A stretch of 20,421 bases of DNA from a virus: the IMG/VR virus record IMGVR_UViG_3300032326_001486, positions 1-20,421 of that record; one strand, given 5' to 3'. How positions within the stretch are numbered: the stretch's first letter is position 1; each line of letters starts with the position of its first letter. The notes beneath the pieces were generated by a model. It made no database searches. It saw nothing but the letters and a program-made list of their open reading frames with translations, and was not told where the DNA came from. This document shows positions 14,138 through 20,421 of the stretch, one piece after another. The translations under genes and the position numbers were made by a program.

Positions 14138-14145
14138 GTGATAAT
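14138..14145 (+). promoter_or_regulatory. Candidate promoter motif GTGATAAT (site 4)
   Basis: Lies directly after the stop codon of the preceding gene and ends 32 bases before the ATG at 14178. The wider string GTGATAATCAAGTATA resembles site 3 in having TATA at the same distance. It lacks the T before GTG found in the other three copies. It would restart transcription in front of the helicase-primase-polymerase genes. Confidence 0.45.
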
Positions 14146-14177
14146 CAAGTATACGGATGCGTATATAGGAGATAGCT

Positions 14178-14513
14178 ATGGAACATGAACAACATGATTA
14201 CTCAATCACTGCAAGTATTGTACTTAAGCATGGTGATAAACAATATATCTATTCAAAACCTAGGAGTTTATTTATGAAACACTTAATTGGAGATGGCTTA
14301 GCAAAGCTTACAATGTCATCCGAACTAAATGACAAGACCTATGGAGATGGCGTCTCTTGTATGGTAAGTGTAACAGTTACTGTCGATCAATCAGAAAATG
14401 CTATTGCGGACGCTGCACAGATCCTACGTGTAATCACTGGTGAAGAAGCTCGTACTGCTCTAAGTGAATTTCGTGATATTTATCGCCAAATGAAAGCTGA
14501 TAGCAAGAAGTGA
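14178..14513 (+). CDS. Unknown 111-residue beta-rich protein
   Basis: TAGGAGATAGCT gives a good ribosome site before the ATG. The first 75 residues alternate as in beta strands (SITASIVLKHG, QYIYSKPR, VSCMVSVTVTVDQ), followed by a C-terminal helix (TGEEARTALSEFRDIYRQMKAD). It starts a new transcription unit after promoter-like site 4 and is coupled to the next gene by a four-base GTGA overlap. The strand-then-helix layout and the helix ending in S-x-FRD resemble the next, smaller protein, so the pair may be diverged duplicates or partners. No known family recognised. Confidence 0.72.
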   Translation: MEHEQHDYSITASIVLKHGDKQYIYSKPRSLFMKHLIGDGLAKLTMSSELNDKTYGDGVSCMVSVTVTVDQSENAIADAAQILRVITGEEARTALSEFRDIYRQMKADSKK

Positions 14514-14749
14514 AAAACGCAATCACAGTCGAGGGGTTAAAGTTAAAAATTGTTTCTACTACATTCAAAGCGGATACGCTAACAGTTGAAGTAGTAATTG
14601 CAAACAATAATGCGGTGAGTACGCCTGCAACCTTTACAATCCCACTCAATAACGAAAAAGCTAAGGCAATCGCAAGTTTCCGTGATCTCTTAGAGTCACA
14701 AATTTTGGAGTATTTAGATGCGCGACCTCGAAGTCAAACTAATATCTAA
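14510..14749 (+). CDS. Unknown 79-residue protein, possible paralogue of its neighbour
   Basis: The start is GTG, overlapping the upstream TGA stop by four bases. No strong ribosome site is present, so it probably depends on translation of the upstream gene. It has a beta-strand-rich body (LKLKIVSTTFKADTLTVEVVIA) and a closing helix (NEKAKAIASFRDLLESQILEYL), the same order as in the previous protein. Its 3' end overlaps the DnaB-like helicase gene by 32 bases. Function is unknown; position suggests a role linked to the replicative helicase. Confidence 0.65.
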   Translation: MKNAITVEGLKLKIVSTTFKADTLTVEVVIANNNAVSTPATFTIPLNNEKAKAIASFRDLLESQILEYLDARPRSQTNI

Positions 14750-16190
14750 GATTATGCTGGACGGTAGTCCTCGTAAAGCAAAATCTTTGGGTGTTGGGCT
14801 TGAGTATTTTACAAATCCCAAGTGCGCTCTTGCGTGGAAAAAACTACTTGAATATGGCTCTATGCCGGGCCAAATGGGTGAGGTTCCAACAAAGCGACAG
14901 CTAACAAAGCATACAGGCCTTGAACTATTAGACTACGTAGATGAGTCTATGATGGACTTGGTTAAAGAGTTGCGTGATGACTATTCAACTAGAACATTGC
15001 GTAAATGCGTGATCGAAGTTGATGATTTATTACGTGCTTATGGACCAGAACTAGCGCTTGAGCATTTAAACTCTATTGCAAAAGAGCTTAACAGTGGCTT
15101 AATCCCTGACAGTAATCGTTTAGATTTAGCTGATGCTATTCCTCGTTTCAAAGAGTCATATGAGCTCATGCAAAAAGGTAATGGTATCAATGGTATTCCA
15201 TTTCCATGGGCACCTATGAATGATGGTACTGGTGGTATGGCTCCCGGCACTTTTAATGTTATTTATGGTCCTTCAAAGTCGGGTAAAACATGGATGGGGC
15301 TTGAAGTTGGCGTCGTTCACCCATTTGAACGTGCAAATGCAAGAACACTTGTTGTCAGTAATGAAATGCCAAATGAGCAAATCTATAGGCGTGTTTTGGC
15401 TAGAATGTGTCGCCTAGATTATGGCCAAGTTGTTCGTGCTGCACTAGATGAAGATGGTCGTGCTCAAATGTATGAACACCTAAACTCTATTCATCAAGAA
15501 CAAATAGATGAGCTAAAACAAGGATTAAATCACCAACGCTATCGTGCTATACGTTGTGTTAAACCCTCGTCCGCCTTAGGTGGTGGGTGTAATGCAATTC
15601 GTAGTGAGATAGAGGCTTTCCAACCTGATCTTGTATTCATTGACGGTGTTTACCTAATGACTGATGATCGTACTAAAACACGAGATATGTCTTGGAGAAC
15701 TATCGCAAATATTACACAAGATCTCAAAATGCTTGCAACGCGCTATAACCTTCCTATCATTGGCACAACACAGTCTAATAGAGAAGGTGTTAAACGTAAA
15801 CCAGGCGAGGATATGGACAGCTACGACGACGTTGGGTTTGGCTTGGGCGCTATTCAAGATGCGGATATGGTTATGCGTGTCCAAAAGATTGAGACAAATC
15901 AAGGGGAAAAGGTACTCGTTACACTTCCCGCTATGCGTGAGTCAAAGGTAGACAGCTTTACTGTAAACTTTGTTCCCGTAGTAGATTTCGGCCTACACCA
16001 AATTAACCTAACTAGAGATCAAGTTAAAACGCTTATGAACCTTGCGGACAACGGATCCGTTGCGCAAGTGTCTAACAATAACATGCAACCCGAACAAAAA
16101 GAATACCGAAGGAGACGACAACCACAAGCAACACAGCAAGCAGCGCCCTCGTTGCCAACATTACCCGGAACTACAGACGGAGAAATCTAA
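14718..16190 (+). CDS. DnaB-type replicative DNA helicase
   Basis: Hexameric helicase unwinding the fork. The N-terminal 140 residues resemble the DnaB N-terminal helical domain. A RecA-like core follows: PGTFNVIYGPSKSGKT with Walker A at 184-191, SNEMP (214-218, equivalent to DnaB SLEMS), Walker B DLVFIDG (304-310), GTTQSNR (349-355, sensor region) and DADMVMRVQK (about 381-390), matching DnaB's DADVV segment. The last 50 residues are Gln/Pro-rich and likely disordered. At 490 residues it is close to bacterial DnaB in size and carries no primase domain; the primase is the next gene, starting right after this stop. The ATG has GGAG 7 bases upstream and overlaps the preceding gene by 32 bases. 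Confidence 0.93.
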   Translation: MRDLEVKLISKIMLDGSPRKAKSLGVGLEYFTNPKCALAWKKLLEYGSMPGQMGEVPTKRQLTKHTGLELLDYVDESMMDLVKELRDDYSTRTLRKCVIEVDDLLRAYGPELALEHLNSIAKELNSGLIPDSNRLDLADAIPRFKESYELMQKGNGINGIPFPWAPMNDGTGGMAPGTFNVIYGPSKSGKTWMGLEVGVVHPFERANARTLVVSNEMPNEQIYRRVLARMCRLDYGQVVRAALDEDGRAQMYEHLNSIHQEQIDELKQGLNHQRYRAIRCVKPSSALGGGCNAIRSEIEAFQPDLVFIDGVYLMTDDRTKTRDMSWRTIANITQDLKMLATRYNLPIIGTTQSNREGVKRKPGEDMDSYDDVGFGLGAIQDADMVMRVQKIETNQGEKVLVTLPAMRESKVDSFTVNFVPVVDFGLHQINLTRDQVKTLMNLADNGSVAQVSNNNMQPEQKEYRRRRQPQATQQAAPSLPTLPGTTDGEI

Positions 16191-17099
16191 ATGGATATAC
16201 GGGAGATTGTTACCGAATACTTTGGGCAGTATAAGGCGTCTACAAACAATAATGTTTTTATTAAATGCCCAAGCCCCGATCATAATGATAGTAATCCATC
16301 GTGCCACCTAGACTTAGAAAAGAAGGTTTTTCTTTGCTTTTCTTGTGGGGCAAAAGGCACACTTGAAACCGCATTACGTTGGAAAAAGGCTCCTCCTGAT
16401 CTAGTGTCACTATTCTCCGAATATAAACCAGTGTACAAGCACCCAACAAGAGTTGAAGAACATCTTTTGGATGAAATGATTTTATATGCGTGGGACTTTG
16501 AGCCACAGCCTTGGATTGATGAAGGCTTTGATCCCCGTGTCTTACATGCACATGATATTGGCTTTGACATTCATAACCAACGTATTACTATTCCCATATA
16601 CAACAAGAATGGACAGCTTGTAGCTATATCTGCTCGTGCGGTAGGTAGTGAACAACCACGCTACAAAATATACAAGTCAGAGCTCATGGATTATTGTCCC
16701 GTTGGGTATAATCCTAAAATACACAATTACTTGTGGCGCTTCAATCGTGTACCACCTGATGCACAATACCTTGTAATTGTTGAAGGTTTTAAAGCCGCTC
16801 TTAAACTTGTACAAAATGGTGAACATAATGTTGTAGCGCTTATGGGAAAAATGTTATCAGCTGAGCAAGAAGCTGAAATAGTTTCTAATCGACAACGTGT
16901 TTATCTAATGCTAGACAATGACGAGGCGGGTCGCAAAGGCCAGCTAGAAATTGCGATAAGGTTAAGTAAACGAGGCACGGATACGTGGATAGTTGATTAT
17001 CATACTCGTCAACCCGACACACTCACACAATTCGAGCTCCAAGAGGCTCTTTCTAAATCACTTCCGCTATTTCAGTGGAGAAGGAAAGGTGAACCATGA
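16191..17099 (+). CDS. DnaG-like DNA primase (zinc finger plus Toprim)
   Basis: Makes RNA primers for lagging-strand synthesis. A zinc-binding domain lies at 26-52 (CPSPDH, then CFSC at 49-52, with an additional C38), as in the CHC2 fold of DnaG and T7 gp4. A linker with the LDEMILYAWDF and ITIPIYNKNGQLVAISARAV segments resembles the RNA-polymerase-like part of DnaG. The Toprim motifs follow: VIVEGFKAAL with E198, and LMLDNDEAGRKG with D242 and D244. At 302 residues it is about half of bacterial DnaG and has no C-terminal helicase-binding domain. GGAG precedes the ATG, which follows the helicase stop immediately; separate helicase and primase genes contrast with the single fused T7 gene. Confidence 0.93.
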   Translation: MDIREIVTEYFGQYKASTNNNVFIKCPSPDHNDSNPSCHLDLEKKVFLCFSCGAKGTLETALRWKKAPPDLVSLFSEYKPVYKHPTRVEEHLLDEMILYAWDFEPQPWIDEGFDPRVLHAHDIGFDIHNQRITIPIYNKNGQLVAISARAVGSEQPRYKIYKSELMDYCPVGYNPKIHNYLWRFNRVPPDAQYLVIVEGFKAALKLVQNGEHNVVALMGKMLSAEQEAEIVSNRQRVYLMLDNDEAGRKGQLEIAIRLSKRGTDTWIVDYHTRQPDTLTQFELQEALSKSLPLFQWRRKGEP

Positions 17100-18163
17100 C
17101 ACAATGGTTCCGTACATCACAAATGCTTGACACCAAGCCAGAAAAGTCCACCGACAATGTTGGTTACAATGACAGCTACTTAAAGCAAATCAAGCTTGGC
17201 GAAAAGCCAACAAACATCTTGTTCATCGACTGCTTATACCCAAGCTATACAAATCCAGAAATCAAAGTGCCTTATTTCGAATGGCCACGTCATACATTCA
17301 AAGATACTCGTGATGGTAAACCATACTTGCGTTCTTTTCTCTGCGTTCGTGGTAATCAAAAAGGCGTTGAATGTCCAAGTTGTAAAGCTCAATATGATGC
17401 TGAAGACAAGCGTTACACTGGTAGACGTATGCGTTATTTCTCTGTAATTGCTCTTGATTGGTTCTATACATCTACAAATGACTATGGCGATATCACTTAT
17501 GATCAACCTGAAAGTCCCGCACAAAAACGTCAATGGGAAGCAGAAGGTCGTGCAAAAGTATTTGGTCGTCGTGGCTTCATTGAAGTTGGTCCAGGGCATG
17601 CCTCACAGTTGATCGGGATTGCTTCTCAAATCAGTAAGTCCTGTGGTATGTGTGTAGAACCTGGTAAAAAGCCTGGTAAGCTCACACCAAGCAAATTCTC
17701 TTGCTCATCTTGTAAGCGTGTTCATGTCGACATGGAAACAACAAGTCTTAATGGTAAAGAGATTGAGGAATTATTCTCCAAGCCATATACATGCCAATGT
17801 GGTCATAAGGATTTACTAGAAATCAGTTTTGAATGCGATCGATGTGATGATCCTCGCCCCGCAGAAATCTTTGATGTCGTTCTTCCTCTTGCCAAGCGTG
17901 GTAAAGACAAAGACACAACTATTATCGTTCCACCTGGCGAAGATATTGTATTTATCGATCACTACCAAATTCCAAATCCAGATGGCTCTACATCGCCACT
18001 ATTTGATGGTCAACACTACCACCCAGCAATCAAAGAATTATACGAACCACTAGACTTCGTTGATGTGTTCAAGGTCGAATTAAATCCAGCATACCATGCA
18101 AAGATGACCGGTATTCAACAACAAGTCAGAACAACAATTGCTCCACCCCCTCGCAGAAGATAA
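17096..18163 (+). CDS. Cysteine-rich protein, candidate single-stranded DNA-binding protein
   Basis: 355 residues between primase and DNA polymerase, where phages often keep their single-strand binding protein. The N-terminal part (about 55-125) reads WPRHTFKD, RSFLCVRGNQKGVECPSCK, then RRMRYFSVIALDW. This recalls the gp32-like pattern of basic/aromatic strands around a C...CPxC site (C83, C93, C96). Further knuckles occur at 183/186 (CGMC), 203/206 (CSSC), 233/235 (CQC) and 247/250 (CDRC), giving two or more extra zinc sites in an insertion. The C-terminus is basic (APPPRRR), unlike the acidic tail usual for such proteins. The call rests on gene order and a loose pattern. The start overlaps the primase gene by ATGA, with AAAGGTG upstream. 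Confidence 0.5.
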   Translation: MTQWFRTSQMLDTKPEKSTDNVGYNDSYLKQIKLGEKPTNILFIDCLYPSYTNPEIKVPYFEWPRHTFKDTRDGKPYLRSFLCVRGNQKGVECPSCKAQYDAEDKRYTGRRMRYFSVIALDWFYTSTNDYGDITYDQPESPAQKRQWEAEGRAKVFGRRGFIEVGPGHASQLIGIASQISKSCGMCVEPGKKPGKLTPSKFSCSSCKRVHVDMETTSLNGKEIEELFSKPYTCQCGHKDLLEISFECDRCDDPRPAEIFDVVLPLAKRGKDKDTTIIVPPGEDIVFIDHYQIPNPDGSTSPLFDGQHYHPAIKELYEPLDFVDVFKVELNPAYHAKMTGIQQQVRTTIAPPPRRR

Positions 18164-18173
18164 TTATTAAGCG

Positions 18174-20201
18174 ATGAAATTCGTCTCACTGCCAAAACCT
18201 ACTGTTATCAGCGATGATCAACAGTTTAACTTACTTATGTCTAGGCTAAGTAAGAATGGCGGTTGGGATAACAGATTGGCTCTGGATACGGAGACCACCG
18301 GCTTAAATAAATTAAACGATATTCCTATTTATTGGTCTATGTCCGATGGAAAAGATCGTTGGTTATTTAGCCTAGAACATCTATTATCACCAGCCTTTCA
18401 TGATCTAGTTAATCAGACTAATCGTGTTTGGGTACTACATAATGCTAAATATGATATGCATATGTTGGCAAATGTTGGCGTACCTGAGTTTAAGGGTATT
18501 GTAGCGGATACGCTAAGTATGGGTTTCTTATATGATGAAAACAGACAATCAAGAGGAGAGTTAGGTTTAAAATATTTAGCAAACGATTTACTTGGTATTG
18601 CCATGAAGCCGTTTAAGGAAATATTTGGCGTAAAGTCAGAAGCGGATATTGCTCCCAAGCTAATTAGTGCAGATGTAAATCTTGTGGCAAGATATGCTAC
18701 TCTTGACGCATTTGCTACGTGGCAACTATCCGAATACTTACGACAGCAGCTTGAGTCCACTATTGTAAATGATGTCGGTACACATACAGATCTATTTGAC
18801 TATTTCATGAGTGTGGAAGCGCCGTTTACAAAATGTTTATGGCGTATGGAACGTAGAGGATTTAAGGTTGACGCTCAAAAGTTAACTGATCTACGTATTC
18901 CTATGGAAGCACGAATGAAAGAAATCAATGCCGATATATTTCGTGTTGTAGGCAGGCCTATCAATATTCGTAGTGTAAAACAGCTTAAGGAATATTTCTT
19001 TGGAGATGTTTCTAAGGGTGGGCTAGGGCTTAAACCCGTTAAATTTACAGATACAGATGAGCCAAGTACCGATGAGGAGTCACTAACAATACTTGCTAGT
19101 AAAGGTATTACTGTTGCACAAATGCTACTAGAATATAGAAAGCTAGACAAGCTAGTTGGTACATATCTAGTCGGTCTTGTGGAGAAGATTGAGAAGGATG
19201 GTCGTATTCACGGTTCTATCAATCAAACGGGTACTGTCACAGGGCGTCTATCATCAAGTGATCCTAACCTGCAAAATATTCCACGTAAGGGGGATGCGGG
19301 TAAAGAGATTAGAAAAGCGTTTGTTGCTAGTGATGGGTATAAGCTTGGCGTGTGGGACTATGGTCAAATTGAAATGCGTGTTATGGCTCATATGTCTGCT
19401 GACAAAGCTATGTGTAGTGCAATTAGTGATGGTTTAGATCTCCACTGCTTTACCGCGTCAAGAATGCTCGGATACGAGTATGAAGACGCAGTAGGTGCCA
19501 AGGTTATGGACGATGCAGACACGCCACAAGATGCAATTAAGGGTATCATGAAGAAAGCTAAAGTAAATGAGGAGCGTGCGTTCCAAATATATGAAAAGCT
19601 ATCAAAAGACCCTAAGCTAGTTCCACAGCTGATAAGCGCTCGTGATGCGTCTAAGGCAATTGGTTTTGGTATCATGTATGGTAAAGGACCTGCCTCTCTT
19701 GGTGAAGAGCTTGGGATTAGTCGTAATGAGGCTCAACAAAAAATCAACAGCTGGTTTAATACGTTCCCTGCGGTGCGTGATTATATTCAGCATACACAAT
19801 CAACCCTAATCAACGATCCACAGCATTGTGTTCGTACTCTCATGGGGCGTTATAGACGTCTAATGAGTATTACAAGCACAAATCATGGGATCAAAGCTAA
19901 AGCGGAACGCGACTCAATCAATGCGCCCATTCAGGGTTCGGCTGCGGACATAACAAAGATGGCCATGATTGCAATCGATCGTGATCCAATGCTAGGTGGA
20001 GACTGCCTTGAAGGTGGCACACTTGGTGTAAGAATGCTATTACAGGTGCATGACGAATTACTCGTAGAAGCACCCAACGATGAAAGTATATTACAAGAAT
20101 GCAACAAGAGAATTGTAACTCATATGTGCAACGCTATCGCGCTGCGAGTACCCTTAACAGCAGAAGGGCGGTTTGCGAACAGTTGGGCGGAGGCCAAGTA
20201 G
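18174..20201 (+). CDS. Family A DNA polymerase with 3'-5' exonuclease
   Basis: Replicative polymerase of 675 residues, near T7 gp5 in size; there is no 5'-3' exonuclease domain. Exonuclease motifs are DTE (38-40), HNAKYD (89-94) and YATLD (174-178), with all four metal-binding acids (D38, E40, D94, D178), so proofreading should be active. Polymerase motifs are TGRLSSSDPNLQNIP (356-370), motif A DYGQIEMR (395-402; most members have DYSQIE), motif B R490, K494 and KAIGFGIMYG with F498 (most have KAINFG), and motif C QVHDE (624-628). Phe at 498 predicts normal discrimination against dideoxynucleotides. Between motifs A and B the fingers carry about 45 more residues (432-488) than E. coli Pol I. 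The start has only a weak ribosome site, 10 bases after the preceding gene. Confidence 0.96.
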   Translation: MKFVSLPKPTVISDDQQFNLLMSRLSKNGGWDNRLALDTETTGLNKLNDIPIYWSMSDGKDRWLFSLEHLLSPAFHDLVNQTNRVWVLHNAKYDMHMLANVGVPEFKGIVADTLSMGFLYDENRQSRGELGLKYLANDLLGIAMKPFKEIFGVKSEADIAPKLISADVNLVARYATLDAFATWQLSEYLRQQLESTIVNDVGTHTDLFDYFMSVEAPFTKCLWRMERRGFKVDAQKLTDLRIPMEARMKEINADIFRVVGRPINIRSVKQLKEYFFGDVSKGGLGLKPVKFTDTDEPSTDEESLTILASKGITVAQMLLEYRKLDKLVGTYLVGLVEKIEKDGRIHGSINQTGTVTGRLSSSDPNLQNIPRKGDAGKEIRKAFVASDGYKLGVWDYGQIEMRVMAHMSADKAMCSAISDGLDLHCFTASRMLGYEYEDAVGAKVMDDADTPQDAIKGIMKKAKVNEERAFQIYEKLSKDPKLVPQLISARDASKAIGFGIMYGKGPASLGEELGISRNEAQQKINSWFNTFPAVRDYIQHTQSTLINDPQHCVRTLMGRYRRLMSITSTNHGIKAKAERDSINAPIQGSAADITKMAMIAIDRDPMLGGDCLEGGTLGVRMLLQVHDELLVEAPNDESILQECNKRIVTHMCNAIALRVPLTAEGRFANSWAEAK

Positions 20202-20419
20202 ATAGCCAGCTTGAATACCTATTAAACAATGGTAGACTCAAGATTGGTAATCTCGGAACTGTCTATGTTTTGACTGGGCGTAGTCCTTATGATACAAGTA
20301 AAGTCATGAATAACATTCATTTTGTCCCCAGTGAAGCTCTAAGAGCGCTAGTGGGCAGAGAGGATACTCAAAGTCATGATGGAAAAAAACGCAGTAGTCG
20401 GAAGCAACAATCTCATTAA
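20183..20419 (+). CDS. Small unknown protein (about 78 residues), start uncertain
   Basis: The frame is open from inside the polymerase gene. The part after 20200 has protein-like composition: a predicted helix/strand run LEYLLNNGRLKIGNLGTVYVLTG, then NNIHFVPSEALRALVG and a basic tail (DGKKRSSRKQQSH). The first segment loosely recalls a winged-helix wing, which is only a guess. No ATG fits well; I give the TTG at 20183, which overlaps the polymerase by 19 bases. The ATG at 20099 would overlap by 103 bases and translate polymerase sequence in another frame. An ATG at 20306 would keep only 37 residues. Confidence 0.45.
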   Translation: MGGGQVDSQLEYLLNNGRLKIGNLGTVYVLTGRSPYDTSKVMNNIHFVPSEALRALVGREDTQSHDGKKRSSRKQQSH

Positions 20420-20421
20420 CA
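20376..20421 (+). CDS. Start of a further gene, cut by window edge
   Basis: An ATG-ATG pair at 20376 and 20379 opens a frame reading MMEKNAVVGSNNLIN that is still open at the edge. AGAGGA lies 13 bases before the first ATG and 16 before the second, so the ribosome site is weak and distant. It overlaps the previous frame by 44 bases, as other genes in this operon overlap by 25-65. Too short to identify. Confidence 0.4.
   Translation, partial: MMEKNAVVGSNNLIN

Noticed and set aside
16261-16570. Two minus-strand 96-codon frames under the primase gene
   Set aside because: They overlap each other and the conserved zinc-finger region of the primase; no start signals.
1-20421. tRNA genes, CRISPR arrays, transposases or integrase sites
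   Set aside because: I saw no cloverleaf-like sequence, spaced repeats, transposase motif or attachment-site repeat by eye on either strand. A covariance-model search would be needed to exclude small RNAs.

Overview
The window looks like part of a large, AT-rich genome of a tailed double-stranded DNA bacteriophage. It carries a virus-type multisubunit RNA polymerase, a portal protein, and a compact DNA-replication cluster of SF2 helicase, uracil-glycosylase-like protein, DnaB-type helicase, Toprim primase, a candidate single-strand DNA-binding protein and a family A DNA polymerase. Genes are packed tightly with ATGA-type stop/start overlaps. No tRNA, rRNA, CRISPR array or insertion sequence was seen, and the host cannot be named from this sequence. 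No stretch of 300 bases lacks a gene; the longest gap is 124 bases.

Layout. (1) 5125 to 1, minus strand: one uninterrupted reading frame of at least 1708 codons that fuses an RNA polymerase beta-like half to a beta'-like half. It contains the NADFDGD catalytic loop and runs off the left edge just as the bridge-helix region begins. (2) 5182-6447, plus strand: four small genes diverging from the polymerase, namely a 27-residue peptide, a 57-residue single-pass membrane protein and two cysteine-rich zinc-ribbon-like proteins. (3) 10700 to 6441, minus strand: a four-gene translationally coupled cassette of two unknown proteins, a Gly/Ala-rich protein and the portal protein, whose 3' end overlaps the converging plus-strand operon by 7 bases. 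(4) 10784-20421, plus strand: a cysteine-cluster protein, an XRE-like regulator, the helicase/repair/replication genes, DNA polymerase, and two genes at the right edge, the last one cut by the window.

How it fits together. The large polymerase suggests that the phage transcribes at least part of its own genome. A short motif, (T)GTGATAA(T/G), stands 21-41 bases before the start codon at every plus-strand intergenic gap of 40 bases or more (four of four). It is the best candidate promoter signal; it also resembles a bacterial extended -10 element, so which polymerase reads it is open. The replication cluster is a nearly complete fork: primase and helicase side by side, a candidate single-strand binding protein, then a polymerase with proofreading. 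About half of the proteins carry CxxC knuckles, an unusual density of likely metal sites that includes one inside the portal protein.

The most notable points are the fused beta-beta' polymerase in a phage context, its altered rifampicin-pocket residues, the shared promoter-like motif, the zinc-ribbon insertion in the portal, and an insertion between motifs A and B of the DNA polymerase.
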